A stretch of DNA of 64,000 nt from Ch67 sp041395845 (GTDB lineage Bacteria > Pseudomonadota > Gammaproteobacteria > Pseudomonadales > Ketobacteraceae), in the NCBI GenBank assembly GCA_041395845.1, contig JAWKZS010000021.1, forward strand, positions 1 through 64,000. Direction: 5' to 3'. Under the pieces are notes generated by a model. That model worked only from the letters and a program-made list of their open reading frames with translations. It searched no databases and was not told the DNA's origin. Shown here piece after piece: positions 34,933 to 42,880 of this stretch. The position numbers were made by a program, and so were the translations under genes. The first letter of the stretch is position 1; every line of letters starts with the position of its first letter.

Positions 34933-35379
34933 TTAGGGGCGTAGGACACCGTCCAGTGGTTTGAATGGCAGGTTCTGTTGCTCGAACAGTCGTTGGCAAC
35001 GCATCCTGCGTTCATCCTCAGTATAGTGCACTGCTGCAGAATGTCCCCAAACCGGGCCGGGCCATGCTGGATCCGTGACAAAACGCCCGACCACATGAAT
35101 GTGCATCTGCCGCACGATGTTGCCGAGGGCCCCAATGTTGATCTTCTCGCAATCGAAGGCATCGCGAATGCAGTGACCGAGCTTCACCGATGCCAGATGA
35201 AGCCGGCTTTGGTCAGCGTCGGGCAGCTCAAACCATTCACTGACGTTGGCAACCGTCGGTACAAGGATAAACCAGGGATAACGCTTGTCATTCATCAGCA
35301 AAAGCTGACAGCCTTCGCCTTCGCCTTCGCCAATGAGAAACGTGTCGTTCTGCAATCGACTATCGAGCTGAAATGACAT
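34933..35379 (-). CDS. HIT domain-containing protein
   Basis: A 148-residue nucleotide hydrolase/transferase of the histidine triad superfamily. The triad is QMHIHVVGR (His-x-His) near residues 91-99, preceded by NIGALGNIV. KRYPWFILVP and SEWFELPDADQSRL are typical of the short bacterial HIT proteins that act on dinucleoside polyphosphates or similar substrates. Its ATG overlaps the prc stop by one base (TGATG), so it is coupled to the protease gene; the kinase gene follows after 55 bases. Confidence 0.88.
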   Translation of the reverse strand: MSFQLDSRLQNDTFLIGEGEGEGCQLLLMNDKRYPWFILVPTVANVSEWFELPDADQSRLHLASVKLGHCIRDAFDCEKINIGALGNIVRQMHIHVVGRFVTDPAWPGPVWGHSAAVHYTEDERRMRCQRLFEQQNLPFKPLDGVLRP

Positions 35380-37490
35380 CAGTGCGACGCCACCTGGGAA
35401 GCACCGCCGGCAACGGCCATGTAGTCAGACAGGATTTTGCCGGTTTCCTTCAGGACGTAGTCGACTTCGATTTTCTTGCTGGCGGACTCGGCAACGGTGT
35501 CTTCTTCTTCCGCAAGCTTTTCAAGTTCATCCGCAGATTTCAGCAGGGGTTGGCCCAAGGCGCTGCGCCGCTTGTTTTCCACGGTCAGGCGCTGCTGTTC
35601 CATCTCATGCATTTCGCGCTTGCGCTGTTCCAGGTTGAGTGAAACGCGGGTCTTGGCGCGTACCGCCTCAATATTGTTGAACTGTTCGATCACGTACTGG
35701 AATTCAGGGTCCTTGGCGGCGCGTTGCTGGTGGGCGGCCTCGAGATAGGTCAGGGCGCCATCCACGGCATGCTGCTTGCGATAACGGGCCGGGCGGATCT
35801 TGTCTGACGGCAACGCATGGGGCAGTGAGCTTTCACCAATTTCGGACGGGTCGATGAGGCTGGGATATTCGATATCGGGCCGGATGCCCTGATGCTGGTT
35901 GCTTTCACCGGAAATCCGGTAAAACTTCGCCATCGTGATCTTCAGTTGGCCGCGATCCAGCTCCTGCAGCGATTGCACGGTGCCCTTGCCGAAGGTGCGC
36001 TCCCCCACGATCAGGCCACGCTGGTAGTCCTGGATGGCGCCGGCAAAAATTTCGGAAGCGGACGCGCTCAGGCGATTCACCACCACGGCCAGCGGACCAT
36101 CGTAAAGCACCCGTGGATCCTGATCTGTCATGACTTCGACGCGACCGTCAGTGCCACGGATCTGTACTGTCGGGCCGCTTTCGATGAACAGGCCGACCAG
36201 GCTGTTCACTTCCTGCAGGGAGCCGCCGCCATTGTTGCGCAGATCGATGACCAGACCATCGATGTTCTGCTTCTGCAGTTCGATGATCAGTTTGGCAACG
36301 TCAAAGGTGGTGGACCGGCAATTGTCTTCACCGTATTTCAGACAGCGGAAATCGGCATAAAACGCGGGAATATTGATAATGCCCAGCTTCTGCTTCTTGC
36401 CGTTGGATTCAATTTCCATGATTTCGGACTGGGCTGCCCGGTCTTCCAGTTTCACCGTGTCCCGGGTAATGCTGACCAGGCGGGTTTCGTGATCACTCTT
36501 GGCATCGGCGGGGATCACTTCCAGATGCACGGTCGTGCCTTTCTTGCCACGGATGCGCTCCACCACTTCATCCAGGCGCCAGCCTACGACATCCACGACG
36601 TCATCCTTACTCTGGCCCACGCCTACGATACGATCGGCGGCTTTCAGCATTTTGCTCAGGTCTGCCGGACCGCCGGGGACCAGGCTCACCACCTTGGTGT
36701 ACTCGTCCTCGCTCTGCAGTACTGCGCCAATGCCTTCCAGCTGCAGACTCATGTTGATATTGAAATTTTCGGACACCTTGGGCGAGAAGTACTGGGTGTG
36801 CGGATCAAAGGTCTGGGTCAGCGCGTTGATATAAATCTGGAATGCATCCTCGTTGTTGGTCTGCAGCACCCGGTTGAGGTTGTTGCGGTAACGACGTTCC
36901 AGGGTCTTGATGATTTCATCGTCGGGCTTTTCATTCAGCCGCATGTTGATGATGGTCTGCTTGACCCGCTTGCGCCACAGGTCATTCATCTCTTTGGTGG
37001 TGGCAGGCCAGTCCATCTTGTCGGGGTCGGTTTCCAGGTATTCGTCCTTGGTGAAATCGAAACCTTTCATGCCCTTTTCCAGCAGCGACAGGGCGTATTC
37101 CAAGCGTTCAGCCAGGCGTGTCTGGTAGCGGTTGAAAATATCAAAGCCCGGCTGCAGATTGCCGCGCATCAGGGTTTCATCCAGTTGCAGACGGTAGCGT
37201 TTGAATTCCTCGATATCGGACTTGAGGAAATAGCTTTTGCTGTTATCCAGATCTTTCAGATAGCGATCGAACACCTCGGCGGACAGTTCGTCGTCGAAGT
37301 TGTATTTGCGATAGTGCAGCTGCTCCAGGCGCTCCACGATCATCTCGGCGGTATCCGCCTGTTGCCGCGTGGGGACAAGGACCTCGGTCTTGACCAGGGC
37401 ATAGGCAGGTGAGGCAAGTATGAGTGGGATGGCCAGTAGCGCCAGTGAGCGGGAAATACGGGGGAATCGGATCGTCGCTATCATGCTCAT
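35379..37490 (-). CDS. prc: Tail-specific (C-terminal processing) protease
   Basis: A periplasmic S41 serine protease that degrades proteins by their C-termini and trims penicillin-binding protein 3 in E. coli. From ATG 37490 it has 703 residues; ATG 37484 is an alternative with GGA upstream. A signal peptide ends at SPAYA. The PDZ domain lies near the middle (LEGIGAVLQSEDEYTKVVSL). The catalytic Ser is in RLSASASEIFAGA and the Lys in ERTFGKGTVQS. A C-terminal DUF3340-type domain follows. It leads the unit prc-HIT-kinase. Confidence 0.95.
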   Translation of the reverse strand: MSMIATIRFPRISRSLALLAIPLILASPAYALVKTEVLVPTRQQADTAEMIVERLEQLHYRKYNFDDELSAEVFDRYLKDLDNSKSYFLKSDIEEFKRYRLQLDETLMRGNLQPGFDIFNRYQTRLAERLEYALSLLEKGMKGFDFTKDEYLETDPDKMDWPATTKEMNDLWRKRVKQTIINMRLNEKPDDEIIKTLERRYRNNLNRVLQTNNEDAFQIYINALTQTFDPHTQYFSPKVSENFNINMSLQLEGIGAVLQSEDEYTKVVSLVPGGPADLSKMLKAADRIVGVGQSKDDVVDVVGWRLDEVVERIRGKKGTTVHLEVIPADAKSDHETRLVSITRDTVKLEDRAAQSEIMEIESNGKKQKLGIINIPAFYADFRCLKYGEDNCRSTTFDVAKLIIELQKQNIDGLVIDLRNNGGGSLQEVNSLVGLFIESGPTVQIRGTDGRVEVMTDQDPRVLYDGPLAVVVNRLSASASEIFAGAIQDYQRGLIVGERTFGKGTVQSLQELDRGQLKITMAKFYRISGESNQHQGIRPDIEYPSLIDPSEIGESSLPHALPSDKIRPARYRKQHAVDGALTYLEAAHQQRAAKDPEFQYVIEQFNNIEAVRAKTRVSLNLEQRKREMHEMEQQRLTVENKRRSALGQPLLKSADELEKLAEEEDTVAESASKKIEVDYVLKETGKILSDYMAVAGGASQVASH

Positions 37491-37877
37491 TCCAAAAATG
37501 TGACCTGCCATGCGGTTATCGACCCATGGTATGCCGGTAAGTTGCGCCTGACAAACGATTGGCAGGATCTGACAGCCATCCAGCCGGCGGATGGGTGCTT
37601 GCAGTGTTAAGTTTAATGCAATGGCTGGCGTTTGCCGGGCCAATCCTGTGATCTGGGTTCAATTATCTGAAATATATCAAGATTTGATCCCGGCTGGGCA
37701 GGCTAACAAATCTTTACTTGCGACAGACCTTGCAGTCACGCATCATATGGGACACATGTTAAAATGTGTCTCACGGGTGTCTTCCAGACCCCATGACAGC
37801 GACCAGAGCACAACCAAAAAACGACAAGAAATATCGCGCAATACATTGCGACCAGATAAGAAAAATAGGGGAATTCA
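37491..37877. other. Divergent prc/fadL intergenic region
   Basis: A 387-base gap with lower GC than the genes. It holds ATCAA-GAT-TTGAT (around 37676-37688) and the 20-base inverted repeat at 37751-37770. No gene is supported; the frame at 37591-37968 has no family features. Confidence 0.5.
37751..37770. promoter_or_regulatory. Inverted repeat upstream of the FadL-type gene
   Basis: GACACAT (37751-37757), spacer GTTAAA, ATGTGTC (37764-37770), perfect over 7 bases per arm and extendable with one mismatch. It is 108 bases before the fadL start and is a candidate operator for a dimeric regulator of fatty-acid uptake. Confidence 0.45.
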
Positions 37878-39515
37878 ATGGTGTGGACGTACGCCCGGCC
37901 GGTTCAGGGATTGCGAATCAGGGCGCTTCAGGCAGTCATTCTTGGTGGTTCATTTGTTTCTGCAGTGAGTCAGGCGGCGCTGGTTGAAAACCTGACCATC
38001 GCCAATCCCAAAGCGCTGGCCCTTGGTCACGCGGTCACCGCCGATCCGCCCGGTGTCGACTCCATTCATTTCAATCCGGCAGGCCTGGCCCGCATAGAAG
38101 GTCGTGAAGGCCTGTTCAAACTGACTGCTGCCTATTTCAACTTCCGTGCCGACTTTGGCAGCTATGATGCCGAGTCGCAGGAGCAGATCGAGATCTGGGG
38201 GCAGGGTGAAACCGACCCGGTCGAAAATTCGGTCAGCGAAACCGATGACATCGTCCTCAAGATTCCCTTTATGGAAGGCCGCCAGGATTGGCCATTGCCG
38301 GTGATGATCGTCCCCACCGGTGGCGCGGCATTCCGGCCTGAAGGCAAGGGTTATACCTTGGGCACGGCAGCGTTTGCGCCAATGGCCGCAGGCTACGTCC
38401 GTGGCGATGACGATCCGGGCCGCTTCATGGGCAAGGAAATGTCCCTGACCCGCATCACCTATTTTTCACCGTCGATTGGATTCAAACTGAGCGACGAATG
38501 GTCGGTGGGAATGGGGGTGCACTTCTCCTACCAGGGCCTGTCGGCCTATACCGATCTGCGGGTCAACCATGTGGCGCTGGGTATCATCAATAACCTGCTG
38601 GACGAGTTGGATGAACAGAGCGACTGTCTGGCCGGCCTGCTGAACATCTGCGACAACGGCATCAGTCCCTTTGAGCAGTCGGTAACGCTGGAAGTGGATG
38701 TCGAAACGGCGCTGTCGGTGACCGGAGTCTTTGGCGCCCTGTGGGAGCCCACACCCTGGTTCACCTGGGGCTTTGTCTATCACACCGAAACCACCAACCG
38801 GATGACGGGCACCTATCGGATGACCTATTCCGAGGACTGGACCAGCACCTTCGGCGCCATTTACAACGACCCGGTGCTTGGCCCGGTGGCCCGCCTGCTG
38901 GGGTTGCCCATGGGTCTCTCTGAACAGACGGGTGATGCTGATGTGAATCTGAAAACGCCTGCTCACTTTGCCACCGGCATCAGCCTGCGCGTATTCCCCG
39001 ACTGGAAAATCAATGTCGACGCCAAATGGACCGACTGGAAAGTCTGGCAGGGCCTGAACATCGAATACGATAAGCCGCAGGAATTCGGTGCCGTCGCTGC
39101 ACTGCTGGCGCCGGAATATGCCAAGCCGGATTTGCTGATCATTCCCCGTCATTATGAGAGCGTGTGGAACTTTGCCCTTGGCGTCGAGCATCAGCTGAAT
39201 GACCGGGTGGCGTTGCGTTTTGGCTGGGAGCCGCGCACCTCGTCGATTCCGGATGACAAGCAGGACGTGTTGCTGCCCATCGGCGACGGCGATATCTACT
39301 CGGTTGGCGCCGGCTTCCAGTTTCAGAAAGATATGTTCCTGGACGTGGCACTTGGCTTCTACAACGTTAAAGCCGACATCCCTGCCGGCAGTAGCACCAA
39401 TGCCAACAGCAAGGATCTGTACACCAACATTCTTTACAATCCCTACGCCGGTATGGATATCAAAACCGAAGGAACGGCTTACCTGTTCGAGCTCGGTTTC
39501 AACTGGCAATACTGA
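37878..39515 (+). CDS. FadL/OMPP1/TodX family outer membrane transport protein
   Basis: A 545-residue beta-barrel for uptake of long-chain fatty acids or other hydrophobic compounds. AGGGGA precedes the ATG, and a signal peptide ends at VSQA. The mature N-terminus has the hatch-domain signature DSIHFNPAGLARIEGREG. Later blocks are SIGFKLSDEWSVGMGVHFSY and LRFGWEPRTSSIPDD, and the last residues FELGFNWQY end in an aromatic residue, as outer-membrane barrels do. Two Cys in DCLAGLLNICDN may pair. It is followed after 61 bases by a histidine phosphatase gene. Confidence 0.92.
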   Translation: MVWTYARPVQGLRIRALQAVILGGSFVSAVSQAALVENLTIANPKALALGHAVTADPPGVDSIHFNPAGLARIEGREGLFKLTAAYFNFRADFGSYDAESQEQIEIWGQGETDPVENSVSETDDIVLKIPFMEGRQDWPLPVMIVPTGGAAFRPEGKGYTLGTAAFAPMAAGYVRGDDDPGRFMGKEMSLTRITYFSPSIGFKLSDEWSVGMGVHFSYQGLSAYTDLRVNHVALGIINNLLDELDEQSDCLAGLLNICDNGISPFEQSVTLEVDVETALSVTGVFGALWEPTPWFTWGFVYHTETTNRMTGTYRMTYSEDWTSTFGAIYNDPVLGPVARLLGLPMGLSEQTGDADVNLKTPAHFATGISLRVFPDWKINVDAKWTDWKVWQGLNIEYDKPQEFGAVAALLAPEYAKPDLLIIPRHYESVWNFALGVEHQLNDRVALRFGWEPRTSSIPDDKQDVLLPIGDGDIYSVGAGFQFQKDMFLDVALGFYNVKADIPAGSSTNANSKDLYTNILYNPYAGMDIKTEGTAYLFELGFNWQY

Positions 39516-39576
39516 CGCTTGGGTGCGGGGTGCCAATCGTGTTCCAATCATTATTTGCCGGTTGGAATAACGACTG

Positions 39577-40134
39577 ATGTCCCGCACCATTTTTCTTGTC
39601 CGTCATGGCCAGGCCTCCGCTGCCTGGAATCAGAATCCTGATCCCGGTCTGAGCTCGCTCGGCAGGGAGCAGGCCCAGGCTGTCTGCGACCATTTTGCCC
39701 CCGGCCCGATCAGACCGCTGTTCACCAGTCCCCTCCTGCGTGCCCGCGAGACGGCACAGCCGCTGGCAGATCGCTGGCAGCAGGTACCAGTGATCATGCC
39801 TGCCTTTGCGGAAATTCCTGCGCCTGCAGATTATCCCGTCGAACAGCGACTGCAGTGGTTGCTCGCGTTGCGTGACAGCCGCTGGTCAGATGCCGATGCA
39901 TCCTTGCATGACTGGCGCACGACAATCCTGGATGCGCTGGTAGCTTTGCCGGATGGCGCGATCGTTTTCACGCATTTTATGGTCATGAATGTTGTGGTGG
40001 GCGCAGCGACGGCGAACGATGCCCTGGTCTGCTACCAGCCGGACAACACCTCGGTGCTGGAACTGGCGGTGAGCGGGAAGGGGGACATCGGCGTCGTGGA
40101 TCTGGGGCGGCAGGCGCATACGCGGGTTCTGTAA
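39577..40134 (+). CDS. Histidine phosphatase family protein
   Basis: A 185-residue protein of the phosphoglycerate-mutase-like superfamily. LVRHGQAS (Arg9-His10-Gly11) is the catalytic motif, SSLGREQAQAV and FTSPLLRARETAQPLADRW contain the second Arg, and GAIVFTHFMVMNVV the second His. The substrate is not evident; it is a broad phosphatase family. It probably shares a transcript with the FadL-type gene. Confidence 0.88.
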   Translation: MSRTIFLVRHGQASAAWNQNPDPGLSSLGREQAQAVCDHFAPGPIRPLFTSPLLRARETAQPLADRWQQVPVIMPAFAEIPAPADYPVEQRLQWLLALRDSRWSDADASLHDWRTTILDALVALPDGAIVFTHFMVMNVVVGAATANDALVCYQPDNTSVLELAVSGKGDIGVVDLGRQAHTRVL

Positions 40135-40316
40135 AGCGGCTAATTGCCTGTAGCAAATCGCAAGCAATTGTGGCGGTTTGTTATGGAATGTAGCGGCGGG
40201 AACCGCTGGTCACGCTTTTTGGATACAAACGGGCCAGCGGGTAAACATCCGGCGCTAAAGCGTTGACTGTACTGAATTTTCTTACAGTCTTTTAGTATGT
40301 TTATTCTAAAAAAAAC

Positions 40317-40468
40317 CAATAATCTACGTCATAACTTGTAGTGGCAAACCTGTTTCGAACGTTTCGAATTCATCGTGCCGACCACGAAAGTTTGTTTAGT
40401 AAGCGTACTTTCTCGTCCGGACCTCATCGGGCATTCCCTTAGCCCGCCTCCCAAGCGGGCTTTTTTTT
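40317..40468 (+). ncRNA. Candidate small RNA ending in a strong terminator
   Basis: A plausible promoter (TTACAG 40282-40287, 17-base spacer, TCTAAA 40305-40310) would start a transcript near 40317 that ends at the terminator at 40441-40468, about 150 bases with no open frame. It would contain the doubled TTTCGAA (40353-40368) and a hairpin ACGAAAGT (40384-40391)/ACTTTC-T-CGT (40407-40416). The nearest upstream gene ends 300 bases before the terminator, so an orphan terminator is the main argument. Confidence 0.35.
40441..40468 (+). terminator. Strong orphan Rho-independent terminator
   Basis: AGCCCGC (40441-40447), 7-base loop, GCGGGCT (40455-40461), T tract through 40468 (8 T in total). 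It is 307 bases after the end of the phosphatase gene, too far to be its obvious terminator. Confidence 0.9.
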
Positions 40469-40644
40469 GACCAATTTTTGATAATAGCCTGAATTTCCGT
40501 ATTGTCATCATCTGCAGCGGTGTTTCGGGATGATTTGATCGCAAATTGTCCGAATTCGCCTGTTTCGCAACCAAATCAGTCGCTTGCCTTCCACTTTTAA
40601 GCAAAACTTTTTGATGTTGCACTAATTTGACCTAGACTTGTGCC

Positions 40645-40699
40645 ATAGACAGCAGAGGTCTATCGGTGCCATTACCCGCTGCCCGCTTTTCGGTAATGG
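40645..40699 (+). promoter_or_regulatory. Hairpins in the porin 5' leader
   Basis: ATAGAC (40645-40650)/GTCTAT (40658-40663) and CCATTACC (40669-40676)/GGTAATGG (40692-40699) are perfect stems placed 34-90 bases before the porin start. The leader probably folds stably; no known riboswitch is recognised. Confidence 0.45.
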
Positions 40700-40732
40700 T
40701 GGGGATTTCCATAGAAGAAAAAGGAAACATCA

Positions 40733-42358
40733 ATGGTTAAGAAGAAGCATGCCTTAGCCCTGTTCCCTTTAGCGCTCTGTTTTTCCAGTGCACCTATTCT
40801 CGCTGCAACCACAGCGGATCTGGAAAAACGGCTTCAGGATCAGGAAAAAAAGATTCTCCGGCTGGAAAACCAGTTGAGGGGTACGCGTTCGGCGGTTAAA
40901 GAAAACCGCGGCCGTATCGCCGACATGAACGAACGGCTGAAGATCAATGGGTTCTTGTCCGCTGGTGTAGCAACCAACGACGGAGATCCGGTTGTTGATT
41001 CGATCTATGGCATCGGTGATGACTACACCACCAAGGCCATCAACAAACTCGGTATCCAGATGACCTTCCAGGTATCTGACAAGATCAGTGCCACCGCGCA
41101 GTTGGTGAGCAAGGGTATCAAGGATTATCAGGTCGAAGCCGAATGGGCCTACCTGACCTACGATGCCACCGACGATCTGCGTTTCAATTTCGGTCGCCAG
41201 CGTATTCCGTACTATCTGCTGTCTGAATACCTCGACGTGGGCTATGCCCTGCCATGGGTATTGCCACCGATCGAAATGTATAACATCCCCATTTCAGCCA
41301 CTGACGGTGTGTCTGCCATTTATGACTTCGCCATTGGTGATTTCAACTTTGCATGGCAAACCTACGCTGGTGCGGGTGGCGGCTACAGCGAGCAGCTGGA
41401 AGCTGAATTCACCCAGAACCAGTCCTGGGGTACCAACCTGACCGCGACCACTGGTTCGTGGACGTTCCGTATGGGTTATGCCTCGTCCAACCTGAATGCC
41501 GATCCGGATCAGGGTGGTGCGGGCGGGCAGTTGATCGATGCATTGAATACTGGTATCGAAACGCTTGGGCCCCAACTTGGTGTGCCTGCGGGCGCAAGCT
41601 GGTTGGGCAAAACCGACAATATCAGCTCTAACTACTACAGTGCCGGCTTCATGTATGACGACGGTAATCTGTTGGTTATGGGTGAACTGTCCAACCTGAA
41701 CGTGGATGACACTGTGCAGCCGGTGGGCGATGCGGGTTATTTGACCGTGGGTTATCGCTTCGGCAAGTGGATGCCGTATGTGTCTTATGCGAAGTTCCAG
41801 ACTGACTCGAAAAATGACAAGCAGATTCGTCAAACGCAGGAATATGCTGACGCGCTTGGTGCTGCGGCGTATGCGCAGGCTATCGGGTTGAACGGCGCTG
41901 TTATAAACCCAACTTTGGCTACGTTGGGAATAGTCGCGCCAGGTACTCCAGGAGCAATTGTTGTCTCCAGCCAAGCTTGTACTCAAGTGACGGGTTGCTC
42001 CGGCTCTTTGCTGGCGCAAATGTCGTTGCGAGACACCCTGTTGGGGGCCGCGTCGGGTTATTCGGAAACGCTGCACAATACGCTTGAACAGCAGATTCAA
42101 GAACAGCAGTCTTACTCTATTGGTTTGACCTATGACGTGAGCTCTCGCGTCAAGGCCAAGGCTCAGGTTACTCACTTCGAAGGCTTTGGCTCAGGAAATT
42201 ACCAGCAGCTAAGCGCTACTCCGTTGAGTTCTGTTGCAACTCAGTACAGTGGGTTCGTCAGCCAGAGCATCGACGGCAGCGGCCGCTTCACGGGTGAGCC
42301 TGGCTCAGTGGATAACCACACTGCCATTTACTCCTTCTCTATTGACGCTGTGTTCTAA
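40733..42358 (+). CDS. Outer membrane porin with N-terminal coiled coil
   Basis: A 541-residue outer-membrane protein. AAAGGAAAC precedes the ATG, and a signal peptide ends at PILAA. Residues about 25-70 form a heptad coiled coil (LEKRLQDQEKKILRLENQLR), as in trimeric porins of the DcaP-like kind. Barrel strands follow (NKLGIQMTFQVSDKISATAQ, LRFNFGRQRIPYYLLSEY), and the last residue is Phe (SFSIDAVF), the signal for barrel assembly. A segment around residues 370-510 has AT-richer codons and two Cys (SQACTQVTGCSG), probably an exposed loop. Substrate unknown; the PstS-like gene 14 bases downstream hints at an anion. Confidence 0.85.
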   Translation: MVKKKHALALFPLALCFSSAPILAATTADLEKRLQDQEKKILRLENQLRGTRSAVKENRGRIADMNERLKINGFLSAGVATNDGDPVVDSIYGIGDDYTTKAINKLGIQMTFQVSDKISATAQLVSKGIKDYQVEAEWAYLTYDATDDLRFNFGRQRIPYYLLSEYLDVGYALPWVLPPIEMYNIPISATDGVSAIYDFAIGDFNFAWQTYAGAGGGYSEQLEAEFTQNQSWGTNLTATTGSWTFRMGYASSNLNADPDQGGAGGQLIDALNTGIETLGPQLGVPAGASWLGKTDNISSNYYSAGFMYDDGNLLVMGELSNLNVDDTVQPVGDAGYLTVGYRFGKWMPYVSYAKFQTDSKNDKQIRQTQEYADALGAAAYAQAIGLNGAVINPTLATLGIVAPGTPGAIVVSSQACTQVTGCSGSLLAQMSLRDTLLGAASGYSETLHNTLEQQIQEQQSYSIGLTYDVSSRVKAKAQVTHFEGFGSGNYQQLSATPLSSVATQYSGFVSQSIDGSGRFTGEPGSVDNHTAIYSFSIDAVF

Positions 42359-42372
42359 GGGAGGAGACGATA

Positions 42373-42804
42373 ATGAAACTTACAAGAAAAATCGTACGCT
42401 TGCTGGGCGCTGCCGGCTTCGCGATTGCAGCTTCGGTTGCATCGGCTGAAGTGGTGGTTATCGTCAACTCCGCGTCTCCGGTGGCCAGTGCGGCTCCCGA
42501 TGATGTGGCACAGATCTTCCTGGGTAAACGCAACGATATCGGCGGTAATTCGCTGGTAGCGGTGGACCAGGCGGAAGGCTCTGCTTCTCGCGCCGTGTTT
42601 TATGACAAGGTTGTGCAGAAGAATCCTTCCCAGCTGAACGCCTACTGGTCGCGTCTGATCTTCACCGGCAAAGGGGCTCCCCCGCGTCAGGTGGGCAGCG
42701 ACGCTGAAGTGGTAGACGCGGTGCTGGAAGATGAAGAAACCATCGGCTACATCGATTCTGCCGCTGTTACCGAAGGTGTAAAGGTTATCTACACCGTCAA
42801 GTAA
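42373..42804 (+). CDS. Small PstS-like phosphate/anion-binding exported protein
   Basis: A 143-residue secreted protein with GGGAGGAG before the ATG and a signal peptide cleaved after ASA. The mature part is a half-size PBP-like domain: VVVIVNSASPV, DDVAQIFLGKRNDIGGNSLV and ETIGYIDSAAVTEGVKVIYTV match the start and end of PstS-type substrate-binding folds. Full PstS proteins are over twice as long and belong to an ABC transporter; none is encoded here. It is co-transcribed with the porin and ends in a terminator. Confidence 0.85.
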   Translation: MKLTRKIVRLLGAAGFAIAASVASAEVVVIVNSASPVASAAPDDVAQIFLGKRNDIGGNSLVAVDQAEGSASRAVFYDKVVQKNPSQLNAYWSRLIFTGKGAPPRQVGSDAEVVDAVLEDEETIGYIDSAAVTEGVKVIYTVK

Positions 42805-42821
42805 TTGCGTAAAGTCGAAAG

Positions 42822-42856
42822 AAAACCGCGCCCTGGCAACACGGCGCGGTTTTTTT
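42822..42856 (+). terminator. Rho-independent terminator after the porin/PstS-like pair
   Basis: AACCGCGCC, 10-base loop, GGCGCGGTT followed by a run of T to 42856. It is placed 18 bases after the PstS-like stop. Confidence 0.92.
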
Positions 42857-42880
42857 ATGCCCGCATTCTGGTGTGGCGCA

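Larger units (their letters stand above)
40135..40732 (+). other. 600-base intergenic region before the porin gene
   Basis: No protein gene is supported here. The first ~150 bases contain AGCGG-CGGGAA-CCGCT, a weak hairpin that may end the phosphatase transcript. From about 40317 to 40468 lies a candidate small RNA ending in a strong terminator. The last ~260 bases are AT-richer and hold the hairpins of the porin leader (40645-40699). Confidence 0.6.

Noticed and set aside
35892..37412. 506-codon open frame antisense to prc
   Set aside because: Shadow of a real S41 protease gene with clear motifs on the other strand.
37591..37968. Possible 125-codon gene upstream of fadL
   Set aside because: Runs into the FadL signal peptide in another frame and has no recognisable features.
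40329..40622. Possible 97-codon gene on the minus strand
   Set aside because: No ribosome site, crosses a strong terminator, no family features or hydrophobic pattern.
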